In this document: positions 52,764 through 64,000 of the stretch, in pieces
How the letters are laid out: every line of letters begins with the position of its first letter
Numbering within the stretch: the stretch's first letter is position 1
From: Nocardia transvalensis NBRC 15921
GTDB taxonomy: Bacteria > Actinomycetota > Actinomycetes > Mycobacteriales > Mycobacteriaceae
Direction of reading: 5' to 3'
Assembly (NCBI RefSeq): GCF_000308875.1
Contig: NZ_BAGL01000004.1
Location: 124,001 to 188,000, forward strand
DNA: 64,000 nucleotides
The notes under the pieces: generated by a model
Told to the model about the DNA's origin: nothing
The model's database searches: none
The model's input: only the letters and a program-made list of their open reading frames with translations
Position numbers and translations under genes: made by a program

Positions 52764-53947
52764 GTGAGCTGGTGACGACCGACCTGCTGGATCGGGTGCG
52801 CGAGCGGCTGGCGGCCGAGTCGGCGGACCTCGATCCCGCGCGGATGGCGGCGGCGATCCGGGCCGAAGCCGGTGGGGTACTGGGGGATACCGATCTGCTG
52901 CGGGCACTGCGGCTGCTGCAGACGGAGATGACCGGCGCGGGCGTGCTGGAACCACTACTGCACGACCCGGACGTCTCCGACGTGCTCGTCACCGGGCCCG
53001 ATGCGGTCTGGGTCGACCGCGGGCGCGGCCTGCGGCGGGCCGCGGTGTCGTTCCCGGACGAGGCCGCGGTGCGCCGGCTGGCGCAGCGGCTGTCCCTGGC
53101 GGCGGGCCGCCGCCTCGACGACGCGCAGCCGTGGGTGGACGGGCGGCTGCCGGGATTCGAAGGCACGCTCGGCAATTCGTTCGGCGTGCGCCTGCACGCC
53201 GTGCTGGCGCCGATCGCGCACGGCGGCACCTGCCTGTCCCTGCGGGTGCTGCGGCCCGCCAGTCAAGGGTTGGAGGAATTGGCCGCCTCGGGTTCGGTGT
53301 CCGCCGGGGCGAAAACCCTGCTGGAGCGCATTATTCGCGCGCGTCTGGCCTTTCTCGTGGTCGGCGGAACCGGCGCGGGCAAGACCACCCTCCTGTCGAG
53401 CCTCCTTGCGAAAGTCGCCGCGGCCGAACGCATCGTCTGCGTGGAGGACGCCGCCGAACTCGCCCCACCGCATCCGCACGTGGTCCGGTTGGTGGCCCGC
53501 ACCGCGAACGTCGAGGGCGCGGGCGAGGTCACCGTCCGCGACCTGGTCCGCCAGGCCCTGCGGATGCGCCCGGACCGCATCGTCATCGGGGAGGTCCGCG
53601 GTGCGGAGGTGATAGACCTCTTGACAGCGCTCAACACCGGTCACGACGGCGGGGCGGGCACGGTCCACGCCAACTCGCCCCGGGAGGTGCCCGCGCGCCT
53701 GGAAGCCCTTGCGGCACTGGGCGGTATGAGCCGCGCCGCCCTGCACAGCCAGCTGGCCGCCGCCGTCCAGGTCGTCCTGCACGTTCATCGGCGCGCCGAC
53801 GGCGCCCGGCTGCTCCGCGAGATCGGCCTGGTGATCCGTGACTCCGATGGCGAGGTCCACATCGAACCCGCGTGGCGCGCGGACGGTTCCCACTCTCCGG
53901 CCGCTTCCGGCCTGGAGCGCCTGCTCGCGGATCGGCTCGCGGCATGA
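52760..53947 (+). CDS. tadA: Tad/CpaF-type secretion ATPase (TadA)
   Basis: A 395-residue type II/IV secretion ATPase. Walker A is VVGGTGAGKTTLLSSLL near residues 199-215, the Asp box and Walker B lie around IVIGEVRGAEVIDLL, and the His box is GTVHANS. It powers assembly or secretion of Flp pilins. Order and overlaps match M. tuberculosis Rv3659c. Confidence 0.95.
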   Translation: MSELVTTDLLDRVRERLAAESADLDPARMAAAIRAEAGGVLGDTDLLRALRLLQTEMTGAGVLEPLLHDPDVSDVLVTGPDAVWVDRGRGLRRAAVSFPDEAAVRRLAQRLSLAAGRRLDDAQPWVDGRLPGFEGTLGNSFGVRLHAVLAPIAHGGTCLSLRVLRPASQGLEELAASGSVSAGAKTLLERIIRARLAFLVVGGTGAGKTTLLSSLLAKVAAAERIVCVEDAAELAPPHPHVVRLVARTANVEGAGEVTVRDLVRQALRMRPDRIVIGEVRGAEVIDLLTALNTGHDGGAGTVHANSPREVPARLEALAALGGMSRAALHSQLAAAVQVVLHVHRRADGARLLREIGLVIRDSDGEVHIEPAWRADGSHSPAASGLERLLADRLAA

Positions 53948-54807
53948 CCGCCGTCGGCGTCGGATTGCTGGCGCAGGCGTATCCGAGTGCCCATGGAATT
54001 GTCGGAGCCCGGCAGATGAGCGCGGTCCTGGGCTGCCTGGCGGTGGCGTTGGCGGTGTTGCCGGACGCTGCTGCGCGTCGGCGGTTCGCGCGGGTGCTCG
54101 GTCGGGTGCGTTCCGCGTGGAAAGTGCCGTCGCGTCTGGTCTTTCGCGTCGGCGTCGGGCTCGGCGTGGCCGGGGCAGCCGTTATGGGGATCGGTCCGCT
54201 GCTCGCGATCGTCGTCGTGGTGGCCACCGTATTCGTCCGTCGTCGGCAGGCCGGTTCCGATCGGAGACAGGCCGCCGAATGCGCCGCGCTGGTCGAGGGC
54301 CTGGAGACGGTGGTCGGTGAGCTGCGGGTCGGTGCTCATCCGAGTGCGGCGGCCGCGACCGCCGCGAGCGAGGTCGGCGGATCGGCGGGCCGGGCATTCG
54401 CGGTGTGCTCGGCCCGCGGGCGGCTCGGCGGGTCGGCCGCGGCCGGTCTCCGCGATCCGGAGTCGGTCATCGCGACCGAACTGGCCCGCGTCGCCGACGC
54501 GTGGCAGGTCGCCGAGCGCCACGGCCTGGCGCTGGCGGACCTACTCGCCGCCATGCGCGCCGACCTGGTGAGCCGCAGCCGTTTCCGAGCACGCACGGTA
54601 GCCGCGCTCGCCGGGGCAAGAGCGACCGCCGCCGTCCTCGCCGCACTCCCACTCCTCGGGATAGCACTCGGCCAGCTGATCGGCGCCGCCCCCCTACAAG
54701 TCCTACTGACCTCCGGTCCCGGAACCGTCCTGCTCCCCCTGGGAACCAGCCTGGCCTGCGCAGGAGTCCTGTGGACAGAAGTCATCACGCGAAAGGTCCT
54801 CACATGA
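53944..54807 (+). CDS. tadB: TadB-like type II secretion F protein
   Basis: A 287-residue membrane protein with the T2SSF pattern: an N-terminal helix (LGCLAVALAVLPDAA), a central helix pair, a cytoplasmic helical segment (AALVEGLETVVGELRVGAHP) and C-terminal helices (VAALAGARATAAVLAALPLLG). It forms the inner-membrane platform with TadC. ATG 53944 overlaps the tadA stop. Confidence 0.88.
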   Translation: MTAVGVGLLAQAYPSAHGIVGARQMSAVLGCLAVALAVLPDAAARRRFARVLGRVRSAWKVPSRLVFRVGVGLGVAGAAVMGIGPLLAIVVVVATVFVRRRQAGSDRRQAAECAALVEGLETVVGELRVGAHPSAAAATAASEVGGSAGRAFAVCSARGRLGGSAAAGLRDPESVIATELARVADAWQVAERHGLALADLLAAMRADLVSRSRFRARTVAALAGARATAAVLAALPLLGIALGQLIGAAPLQVLLTSGPGTVLLPLGTSLACAGVLWTEVITRKVLT

Positions 54808-54835
54808 CCGGGCGACATCCGAGAGAGGCGCTGTC

Positions 54836-55432
54836 GTGAGCGGTGCATCGATTCCGTTGGTGATGTTGGCTGTTGCGGTTGTGCTGGTGCCGGGACGGGC
54901 GAGTCCGTTGGTGCGGTTGCGGGTGAGTTCGGTTCGGCGGCAGGGGGTTCGGGGGCGGCGGGCGTCGCCGAAGGTGGATCCGCTCGCGATGTCGTCGGCT
55001 CTGGATCTGCTCGTCGCGTGCTTGCACACGGGGTTGCCGGTGGGTGCGGCCGCGGCGGCCGTGGCTCCCGGAGCGCCGGAACCGTTCGGCACAGCATTGC
55101 GGCGGGCCGCCGATCTGATGGCGCTCGGCGCGGACCCGATCGCCGCCTGGGATCGTGCCGCCGCCGAGGCGGGCGCCGCGGAGGTCGAGGCCCTGGCCCG
55201 GCTGGTCCGGCGGTCGGCGCGCTCCGGGGCCGCCCTGGCGGGCGCGGTCTCGGAACTGGCCGGGCAGTGCCGCGGCGCCGTCGAAGATGCGACCGCGGCC
55301 CGGGCCGAGCGGGCCGGGGTGTTGATCAGTGGCCCTCTCGGGCTGTGCTTCCTGCCCGCCTTCGTCTGCCTGGGCATCGTGCCGGTGGTCGCCGGCCTGG
55401 CCGGGCGCGTGCTGGAAGGCGGGCTGCTGTGA
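54836..55432 (+). CDS. tadC: TadC-like type II secretion F protein
   Basis: A 198-residue platform protein. The cytoplasmic helical region (MSSALDLLVACLHTGLPVGA) and GPLGLCFLPAFVCLGIVPVV helix match TadC/T2SSF. GAGAGG lies 8 bases before GTG 54836. It is short compared with proteobacterial TadC, as in M. tuberculosis Rv3657c. Confidence 0.87.
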   Translation: MSGASIPLVMLAVAVVLVPGRASPLVRLRVSSVRRQGVRGRRASPKVDPLAMSSALDLLVACLHTGLPVGAAAAAVAPGAPEPFGTALRRAADLMALGADPIAAWDRAAAEAGAAEVEALARLVRRSARSGAALAGAVSELAGQCRGAVEDATAARAERAGVLISGPLGLCFLPAFVCLGIVPVVAGLAGRVLEGGLL

Positions 55433-55489
55433 TCACGCGAGAACTCCGGTGCGGACCGGCCGCACCGGCGGAGGGGAAAGGGGACGACG

Positions 55490-55702
55490 GTGCGCTCGAC
55501 AGTGCGAACGGCGGTGCTGGAGTTGCGCTCCCGCCTGATCCAGGCGGCGGTGGCCGACGACGGCATGAGTACGGCGGAATACGCGATCGGGACGATCGCC
55601 GCGGCGGCCTTCGGGGCGGTGCTCTACACGGTCGTCACCGGGGACTCGATAGTGAATGCCCTGACCAGAATCATCGATCGCGCGCTCGCGACGGAGGTCT
55701 GA
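55490..55702 (+). CDS. Flp-type pilin (DUF4244 protein, Rv3656c-like)
   Basis: A 70-residue prepilin. The cleavage region is VADDGMSTAEYAIGTIAAAA; cutting after Gly would leave Glu at position 5 and Tyr at 6, as in Flp pilins. The hydrophobic helix AIGTIAAAAFGAVLYTVV follows. GTG 55490 has GGGGA upstream. It is the probable fibre subunit of this locus. I see no prepilin peptidase gene in the window. Confidence 0.9.
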   Translation: MRSTVRTAVLELRSRLIQAAVADDGMSTAEYAIGTIAAAAFGAVLYTVVTGDSIVNALTRIIDRALATEV

Positions 55703-55737
55703 CCGAGGAGCGGCGCCGCACCGGTGACGCCGGTGCG

Positions 55738-56049
55738 GTGACCGTGGAGGCGGCGATCGCCCTCGCCGCCCTCCTCGTCGCTGTCGTGCTCTGCCTGGGC
55801 GGCCTGCTGGCGGCGCCGACCCAGATCCGCTGTATCGACGCCGCCCGCGAGGCGGCCCGGCTGGCCGCCCGCGGCGCCGGCGCCGATGCCCTGCCCGCCG
55901 CCCGCCGGATCGCCCCGCCGGGCGCCCGCATCACCCTCCGCACCGACGGCGACCACATCACGGCCCGCGTCACCGCCGGAACCCCGCTCCTCCCGCTCGA
56001 CCTGCACGCCGAGGCGATCGCGGTCCGCGAGCCGGGAGAACCCGAATGA
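55738..56049 (+). CDS. TadE-like pseudopilin (Rv3655c-like)
   Basis: About 103 residues. The TadE signature is VTVEAAIALAALLVAVVLCL, a Glu-containing prepilin-like helix, followed by IRCIDAAREAARLAARG. No ATG exists. GTG 55738 is the first ordinary start, but it cuts off the basic stretch (EERRRTGDAGA) that such proteins normally have before the helix. A non-standard start near 55699 is possible. It overlaps the next gene by 4 bases. Confidence 0.8.
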   Translation: MTVEAAIALAALLVAVVLCLGGLLAAPTQIRCIDAAREAARLAARGAGADALPAARRIAPPGARITLRTDGDHITARVTAGTPLLPLDLHAEAIAVREPGEPE

Positions 56050-56651
56050 TCAGGTCGTGGCGGAGCGATGTGGGAAGCGCCACGGTGGCCGCCTGTCTCG
56101 TAGTAACGGCCCTGGTGTCGGTGACCGCCTTGATCGCCCATGTCGGGACCGTGGTCGCGGCCCGGCACCGCGCCCAGACGGTGGCCGATCTGGGGGCATT
56201 GGCGGCGGCCGGGGAATTGCGGTCGGGAGCCGAGGCCGGATGTGCGCGAGCCAGGGAACTGGGGGAGCGCATGCGGGCGCGGGTCCAGTCGTGCACGGTG
56301 GCGGAATGGGACGTCACCGTCACCGTGATTGCGACGGTGTCTTTGGGCCCGCTCGGTTCCCGGTCGGTGCGTGCGACCGCACGTGCGGGCCCGGCGGACG
56401 AACGGGTATCGGCGTCCGCCAATTTAAAGACCGTACGGTTGGTGTTCGAATTGCGTGACCCGAGCCACAATTCCCCGCGAGTACCCGGGGAATCGACCAA
56501 TTATGTGGCCGGGAATTCTGGTATCGCTAATTTTCAATTTGTCCGCAGAGCGCTATACGAGCCCGCGGACCCCGCTGCAAATCACCGGAGCAATGCTTCA
56601 GTTAATATGAACACAATCCTATTTATTCATACCGGGCCACGGCCACCGTGA
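56046..56651 (+). CDS. TadE/TadG-like secretion-neighbourhood protein with unusual C-terminal extension
   Basis: A 201-residue protein. The first about 120 residues match helicase/secretion-neighbourhood TadE-like proteins (Rv3654c type): one helix (VAACLVVTALVSVTALIAHVG), then VVAARHRAQTVADLGALAAA and a pilin-like domain ending RATARAGPADER. The last about 80 residues (from VSASANLKTV) are encoded by visibly AT-rich DNA with a different amino-acid mix (many Asn, Ile, Phe). The M. tuberculosis protein ends near the start of this extension. A lost stop codon or an insertion may explain it. Confidence 0.8.
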   Translation: MIRSWRSDVGSATVAACLVVTALVSVTALIAHVGTVVAARHRAQTVADLGALAAAGELRSGAEAGCARARELGERMRARVQSCTVAEWDVTVTVIATVSLGPLGSRSVRATARAGPADERVSASANLKTVRLVFELRDPSHNSPRVPGESTNYVAGNSGIANFQFVRRALYEPADPAANHRSNASVNMNTILFIHTGPRPP

Positions 56652-56734
56652 CGCGCAACGCTGGGCCGCCCGCGCGCTCGGTCCGGCGGGCGGCATCGCG
56701 ACACGATCTCCTCGCGATGACCGATTCGTCACGT

Positions 56735-59125
56735 TCAGGGATCCACGTCGTGATCCGGCGGATCGTCCGGAAGCTCTGCGAGTATCGCCGTCAGCAGCGC
56801 AGCCGCGGCGGGCTTGTCCAGCGGCTGGTTGCCGTTGCCGCACTTGGGCGACTGTACGCAGGAGGGGCAGCCGCCGCGACAGCCGCACGAGTCGATGGCC
56901 CCGAGCGTCGCCGCCAGCCACGTCCGCAGCCGCGCGAACCCGCGCTCGGCGAAGCCGGCGCCGCCGGGATGGCCGTCGTAGACGAACACGGTGGGCAGTC
57001 CGGTATCGGGATGCTCGGCCGTGGAGACGCCGCCGATATCCCACCGGTCGCAGCTTGCGACCAGCGGCAGCATTCCGATCGCCGCGTGTTCGGCGGCGTG
57101 CAGGGCGCCCGGTACCCGCTTCGGATCGATCCCGGCCCTGGCCAGCAGCATCGGCGTGACCGTGTACAACACCGCCCGGGTCGTCAGCCGCTGTTCCGGC
57201 AGTTCGAGTTCCACCAGGTCCAGGACCTCGCCGGTCGGCAACGTGCGCAGATATCCGACCACCTGGCGGGTCACGCATACCCGGGCCAGCGCGGCCACGA
57301 CCGGGCCGTGGACCTGCTCGGTGGTCGTCTCGTCGATGGTGATCGACGTCAGCGCCCGCGCGCTGGTCGTCCAGCCCGGCTGGTCGGCGTGCACGAACGC
57401 CACCCCGCCGTCGAGGTCCAGCTCGTCGACGACATAGGTCTCCCCTTGATGCAGGTGTACCGCGCCCGGATGCAGCGTGGCCGGGGCCCGCCCGGCGTCG
57501 GCGGTGCCGAGCAGCCTTCCGCTCTCCTCGTCGACAATGGCCACCGGCGCCCCGATCCCGCCGCGCACGTCGACGGCGTCGTGCGGCTGATCGGCGGCAG
57601 TGGCGAACCAGCGCGCCGGGCCCTTCCCGCCGGTCCGGCGGCGCAGCATGCCCTGCTCCGCGAACTCGTCGGCCAGCCCGGTAGCGCCCAGCTCGATGAT
57701 CTCGGCGTCGGTCAGCGGCTGTTCCAGGGCCGCGCACAACAGATGCGGTCCTAATACATAGGGGTTGCGCGGGTCGGTGATCGTCGCCTCGACCGGGCGT
57801 CCGAGCAGCGCCTCCGGATGATGCACCAGGTACATGTCGAGCGGATCGTCCCTGGCCACCAGCATGACCAGCGATCCCTGCGCCCGCCGCCCCGCACGCC
57901 CGGCCTGCTGCCGGAAGGAGGCGACCGTGCCGGGGAATCCCGCGATCACCACCGCGTCCAGTCCCGCGATATCGACCCCGAGCTCCAGCGCCGTGGTCGT
58001 CGCGGCGCCCAGCAGCGAGCCGTCCGACAGGCCCGCCTCCAGGTCACGGCGGTCCTCGGCGAGGTATCCGGCCCGGTAGGCGGCCACCCGCGCGGCCAGC
58101 TCCGGATCGACCTCGGCCAGCATGCGCCGGGTCTCCATGGCCACCACCTCCGCGGCCCGCCGCGAGCGCACGAAGGTCAGCGTGCGGGCGCCCTCGACCA
58201 CCAGATCCGTCATGATCCGGGCCGCCTCGGCGGTGGCCGGCCGCCGCACCGGGGCCCCGTTCTCGCCGCTGACCGCGGGTAACAGGGCGGGTTCCCACAG
58301 GGCGACGGTGCGCGCGCCCTGCGGCGACCCGTCCTCGGTGACCGCGGTGCAGGGCGCGCCGATCAGCCGGGACGCGGCGGCCGCGGGATCCGCGGTGGTG
58401 GCCGAGCACAGGACGAAGACCGGGTCGGCGTCGTAGTGCGCGGCGATCCGCCGCAGCCGCCGCAGCACCAGCGCCACGTGCGAGCCGAAAACCCCGCGAT
58501 ACGCATGGCATTCGTCGACCACGACGTAACGCAGCCGCTTCAGCAGGCGGGCCCACCGCTGATGCGACCGCAGGATGCCCAGGTGCAGCATGTCCGGGTT
58601 GGTGAAGACCCACCGCGCGTTGGCCCGCACCCATTGCCGCACCTCGGCCGGGGTATCGCCGTCGTAGGTCGCGGGGTGGACATCCCGCAGCGGACCCTCG
58701 TGGGTGAGAGTTCCGGTCGCGCGCAGCTGGTCCGCGCCCAGCGCCTTGGTAGGGGAGAGATACAGCGCCGTCGCCCGCGGCTCCCGCAGTAACGAGGACA
58801 GCACCGGCAGCTGATAACCCAGCGATTTACCCGACGCGGTACCCGTGCACACCACGACGTGCCGCCCGCCCGCCGCCAGTTCGGCCGTCCGCATCTGATG
58901 CGACCAGGGTGCGTCGATACCGGATTCGCGCAGCGCATCGACCACTTCCGCCGGCGCCCAGGAAGGCCATTCCGTGGTCTGCGCGGCGCGGGCGGGCAAC
59001 TCGGTGACATGAGTGAGTCGATCATCCGCATCGGGAAGTCCTGAAAGGACACGATTCAGCAACGATCGACCATAGCTTGTTTGTTCAGTAGGCCGAGTCG
59101 TAACGGACGGGTCGGTCGGATTCAT
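56735..59125 (-). CDS. DEAD/DEAH-box helicase with DUF1998 (Rv3649-like)
   Basis: A 796-residue superfamily 2 helicase. Walker A is [17 protein letters not shown] near residues 93-109, motif [12 protein letters not shown], and motif [14 protein letters not shown]. The C-terminal DUF1998 part ends with a Cys cluster ([16 protein letters not shown]) that may bind zinc. This architecture is that of MrfA/Hrq1-like DNA repair helicases (family knowledge). It is convergent with the tad genes and divergent from cspA. Confidence 0.92.
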   Translation of the reverse strand: MNPTDPSVTTRPTEQTSYGRSLLNRVLSGLPDADDRLTHVTELPARAAQTTEWPSWAPAEVVDALRESGIDAPWSHQMRTAELAAGGRHVVVCTGTASGKSLGYQLPVLSSLLREPRATALYLSPTKALGADQLRATGTLTHEGPLRDVHPATYDGDTPAEVRQWVRANARWVFTNPDMLHLGILRSHQRWARLLKRLRYVVVDECHAYRGVFGSHVALVLRRLRRIAAHYDADPVFVLCSATTADPAAAASRLIGAPCTAVTEDGSPQGARTVALWEPALLPAVSGENGAPVRRPATAEAARIMTDLVVEGARTLTFVRSRRAAEVVAMETRRMLAEVDPELAARVAAYRAGYLAEDRRDLEAGLSDGSLLGAATTTALELGVDIAGLDAVVIAGFPGTVASFRQQAGRAGRRAQGSLVMLVARDDPLDMYLVHHPEALLGRPVEATITDPRNPYVLGPHLLCAALEQPLTDAEIIELGATGLADEFAEQGMLRRRTGGKGPARWFATAADQPHDAVDVRGGIGAPVAIVDEESGRLLGTADAGRAPATLHPGAVHLHQGETYVVDELDLDGGVAFVHADQPGWTTSARALTSITIDETTTEQVHGPVVAALARVCVTRQVVGYLRTLPTGEVLDLVELELPEQRLTTRAVLYTVTPMLLARAGIDPKRVPGALHAAEHAAIGMLPLVASCDRWDIGGVSTAEHPDTGLPTVFVYDGHPGGAGFAERGFARLRTWLAATLGAIDSCGCRGGCPSCVQSPKCGNGNQPLDKPAAAALLTAILAELPDDPPDHDVDP

Positions 59126-59560
59126 CGAACTGAGACTCCGGTTGGCAAGGAATGTGTGAATCGTGTGTGGTGCAGATGTCCTACCTGCCTTTTCATCACC
59201 GAGCAGCGATCTGCGTCACAGCCTGTTTGCCTGACACTCGCTCGGTTATCTCGAAGCAAACCTACTCCAAGTCTGGATTTGGGCATTGTGGCCCTCACCT
59301 GCGCATTCGCAAGATCATCTTTTTTGCAAATTGTCGGTAACTCGACTGTTGAATTCCCGGAAGACATGGTTCACTGGTTCCTGGTCGCAAGCTTCTGTGT
59401 TCGAGGGAACGGATCAAAGGTCCAAACCATCAGCAGGATCGATGTTGCGAACGGTGTGCTTGATGCTTCCTGCAGGGGGAACAGAGTACAGCGGTCGGAA
59501 CGGACCCGGTGGACGAACCAATCTTGTCCGCCGTTCCGGTATGGAAAGAGAAGGAACAGA
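59126..59560. promoter_or_regulatory. Long leader and promoter region of cspA
   Basis: A 435-bp region between the helicase start and cspA, less GC-rich than its surroundings. The last part can fold: CGGAACGGAC (59496) pairs with GTCCGCCGTTCCG (59526) around a 20-base loop, just before the AAGGA ribosome site. Cold-shock genes often have long regulatory leaders. No coding frame is convincing. Confidence 0.5.
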
Positions 59561-59767
59561 ATGGCACAGGGAACTGTGAAGTGGTTCAACGCGGAGAAGG
59601 GGTTCGGCTTCATCGCGCCCGAGGACGGCTCCGCTGACGTCTTCGTCCACTACTCCGAGATCCAGGGTTCGGGCTTCCGCACCCTCGAGGAGAACCAGAA
59701 GGTCGAATTCGAGGTCGGCCAGGGCACCAAGGGCCCGCAGGCCACCGGAGTTCGCGCGCTCAGCTGA
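59561..59767 (+). CDS. cspA: Cold-shock protein CspA
   Basis: A 68-residue cold-shock domain. RNA-binding motifs are [12 protein letters not shown] (RNP1, residues 7-18) and DVFVHYSEI (RNP2). It binds single-stranded RNA and DNA and melts structure. AAGGA lies 5 bases before ATG 59561. The position beside the helicase and topA equals M. tuberculosis Rv3648c. Confidence 0.97.
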   Translation: MAQGTVKWFNAEKGFGFIAPEDGSADVFVHYSEIQGSGFRTLEENQKVEFEVGQGTKGPQATGVRALS

Positions 59768-59793
59768 GCGGGCTAACCCAACAAGGTCCGATC

Positions 59794-59830
59794 GCTCGTC
59801 CCTCACCGTCCGATGCGGTGGGGGACGAGC
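59794..59830 (+). terminator. Terminator of cspA
   Basis: A 15-bp stem (GCTCGTCCCTCACCG with CGGTGGGGGACGAGC, one G-U pair) around a 7-base loop, 26 bases after the cspA stop. Confidence 0.82.
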
Positions 59831-60009
59831 CGTATCTGGGGCAGTACACTCGACCGAAAACCGGGGCTATCCAACACGCCGCACCAGAGGTGTGGCGGCG
59901 CGACACGGTATAAACGTCACTGGCGGGGGGCATCTCTCTCCGCCGTATGCCCCAGCCGCGCGCTGCGCAGCCTGCGCCGCGCGGGTCGACAGGAAAGGTG
60001 TGTTCGCCG

Positions 60010-62922
<2,913 letters not shown>

Positions 62923-62970
62923 CCTCCGCACCGCGCGGCACGCGGGCATCCGGCGCGCCGACCCCGATAG

Positions 62971-62997
62971 CGGAAATCGGACGGTGTCCGATTTCCG
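62971..62997. terminator. Perfect palindromic hairpin between topA and the DinB gene
   Basis: Stem CGGAAATCGGAC, loop GGT, stem GTCCGATTTCCG: 12 perfect pairs. It lies 48 bases after topA and 57 bases before the DinB start. It can be a topA terminator or an operator for the DinB gene. Confidence 0.65.
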
Positions 62998-63054
62998 TCG
63001 ATATTGTGCCGTAGCCTGGCCGCCATTCGGGCACGCCCAGCGGAAGGACTTCCC

Positions 63055-63576
63055 ATGACCGCTTCGATCGACCAAGCCGTCCAGGAACGCGAGACCCTGA
63101 TCGAGATGCTGGCGAGCCAGCGCGACCTGTTCCGAATTACGTTGCGGGACATCGATGATGACCAGGCCCGGCAGCGTTCGACGGTCAGCGAGCTGACGCT
63201 GGGCGGCCTGCTGCACCATCTCGTGCACGTCGAACAGCACTGGACGACGGTCATCGTGGAGCGCGACGAGGACGCGGAAATCGATGTGTCCCAGTTCGAT
63301 TCGGAGTACAAGCTGGCGCCGGAGGAGACGGTCGAGGGGCTGCTCAAGGAATGGGATGCGGTGGCGGACAACACCGCCGACCTGATCCGCACGGTCGACA
63401 GCCTCGACACCTCGATCCCCACTCCCACCGCCCCGTGGGCGCCCGAACGAGTCTGGTGGACAGTGCGTTTCACCATCCTGCACATCCTCCGGGAGATCTC
63501 GCACCACAGCGGGCACGCCGACATCCTCCGCGAGGCGCTGGACGGGGCGAATACGACGCATCAGCGCGCCAACTGA
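63055..63576 (+). CDS. DinB-fold (DUF664) protein
   Basis: A 173-residue four-helix protein. Metal-binding His residues are in LLHHLVHVEQHW near residues 52-63 and ISHHSGHADIL near residues 153-163, the DinB/YfiT layout. Such proteins are often thiol-dependent S-transferases, using mycothiol in actinomycetes (family knowledge). GGAAGGA lies 5 bases before the ATG. It is not part of the topA-holB order known from M. tuberculosis. Confidence 0.9.
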   Translation: MTASIDQAVQERETLIEMLASQRDLFRITLRDIDDDQARQRSTVSELTLGGLLHHLVHVEQHWTTVIVERDEDAEIDVSQFDSEYKLAPEETVEGLLKEWDAVADNTADLIRTVDSLDTSIPTPTAPWAPERVWWTVRFTILHILREISHHSGHADILREALDGANTTHQRAN

Positions 63577-63630
63577 GCCGCCCGGCCGCGCCCGCCGGAG
63601 TTGTCGGTGGCGCCGGTTAGTGTGTACGGC

Positions 63631-64000
63631 GTGGTGGGTGTCTTCGATCGGCTGGTAGGCCAGGATGCGGTCGAGTCCGAGCTGACCGCGGCGGCGGTAG
63701 GCGCGCGCAGCGGCGTCGTGTCGTCCGCGATGACGCATTCGTGGCTGTTCACCGGGCCGCCCGGTTCGGGGCGCTCGGTCGCGGCGCTGTGTTTCGCGGC
63801 GGCCCTGCAATGCACCGACCCGGGCGCCCCGGGCTGCGGGCACTGCCACGCCTGCACCACCACCATGGCGGGCACGCACGGCGATGTGCGCCGGGTCATC
63901 CCGGAGGGCCTCAGCATCGGCACCAAGGAGATGCGCGAGATCGTGCAGGTCGCCTCGCGCCGCCCGAGCACGGGCCGGTGGCAGGTGGTCCTGGTCGAAG
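63631..64000 (+). CDS. holB: DNA polymerase III subunit delta-prime, partial
   Basis: The gene runs off the right edge; about 123 residues are visible. Early motifs are FDRLVGQDAVESEL and SWLFTGPPGSGRSVAA (Walker A), followed by the zinc-module residues in CTDPGAPGCGHCHAC. It is the AAA+ clamp-loader subunit (Rv3644c in M. tuberculosis). A -10-like TAGTGT ends 7 bases before GTG 63631, suggesting a leaderless mRNA; GTG 63634 is an alternative. Confidence 0.92.
   Translation, partial: MVGVFDRLVGQDAVESELTAAAVGARSGVVSSAMTHSWLFTGPPGSGRSVAALCFAAALQCTDPGAPGCGHCHACTTTMAGTHGDVRRVIPEGLSIGTKEMREIVQVASRRPSTGRWQVVLVE

Overview
The window is GC-rich actinobacterial DNA. Gene content and order point to a mycolic-acid actinomycete, most likely Nocardia; the genus is my inference. 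From about 22.6 kb to the right end the order is close to that of Mycobacterium tuberculosis Rv3683 back to Rv3644c: metallophosphoesterase, ponA2, whiB4, two ArsA-like ATPases, RidA, beta-lactamase fold protein, crp, nth, TlpA-like protein, NUDIX, marP, ephE, Rv3669-like protein, acs, dppABCD, Rv3662c-like protein, HAD phosphatase, ssd, tad pilus genes, DEAD/DEAH helicase, cspA, topA and holB. Visible differences from that order are a carboxymuconolactone decarboxylase (CMD) family gene after marP, an nhaA antiporter before acs, and a DinB gene before holB.

Region 1 (1-22 kb) is accessory metabolism for sterols or other lipids. It carries CYP51, a CYP123-like P450 with an SDR, a 3Fe-4S-type ferredoxin and an NTF2-like protein, a FadD ligase, an acetoacetate-decarboxylase-family protein, EchA19-like enoyl-CoA hydratase, an aldehyde dehydrogenase, a KstD-like flavoprotein, an F420-type oxidoreductase and a GMC oxidoreductase. 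It resembles a rearranged M. tuberculosis Rv0763c-Rv0771 locus. Two operator families seem to organise it. One is a GACACGTGTC palindrome, present four times, lying between a -10 box and a possible leaderless start codon, including that of a TetR gene. The other is a KstR-type palindrome, TNNAACNNGTTNNA, present three times. A glycosyltransferase/methyltransferase/toroid-protein operon follows the redox genes on the minus strand and may be co-transcribed with them.

Region 2 (22.5-43.5 kb) holds tRNA-Pro, cell-envelope and stress genes (PonA2, MarP, WhiB4, Crp, ArsA-like ATPases), DNA repair (Nth, NUDIX) and acetate activation (Acs). Region 3 (43.9-49.1 kb) is a dipeptide/oligopeptide ABC importer. 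Region 4 (49.2-56.7 kb) is a Tad/Flp-type pilus locus next to a HAD phosphatase; the intergenic region between them has three strong hairpins where mycobacteria encode the RNA-polymerase-binding RNA Ms1/MTS2823. Region 5 (56.7-64 kb) holds a helicase, CspA, topoisomerase I, a DinB-fold protein and the start of the DNA polymerase III delta-prime gene.

The most unusual signal is a dispersed intergenic hairpin family: twelve copies at eight loci with a conserved loop (CAAAAGCGT or its complement) and stems that vary by compensated base pairs. Several copies start exactly at a stop codon, several occur as head-to-head pairs, and at least two loci show tandem expansion with a 23-bp period.
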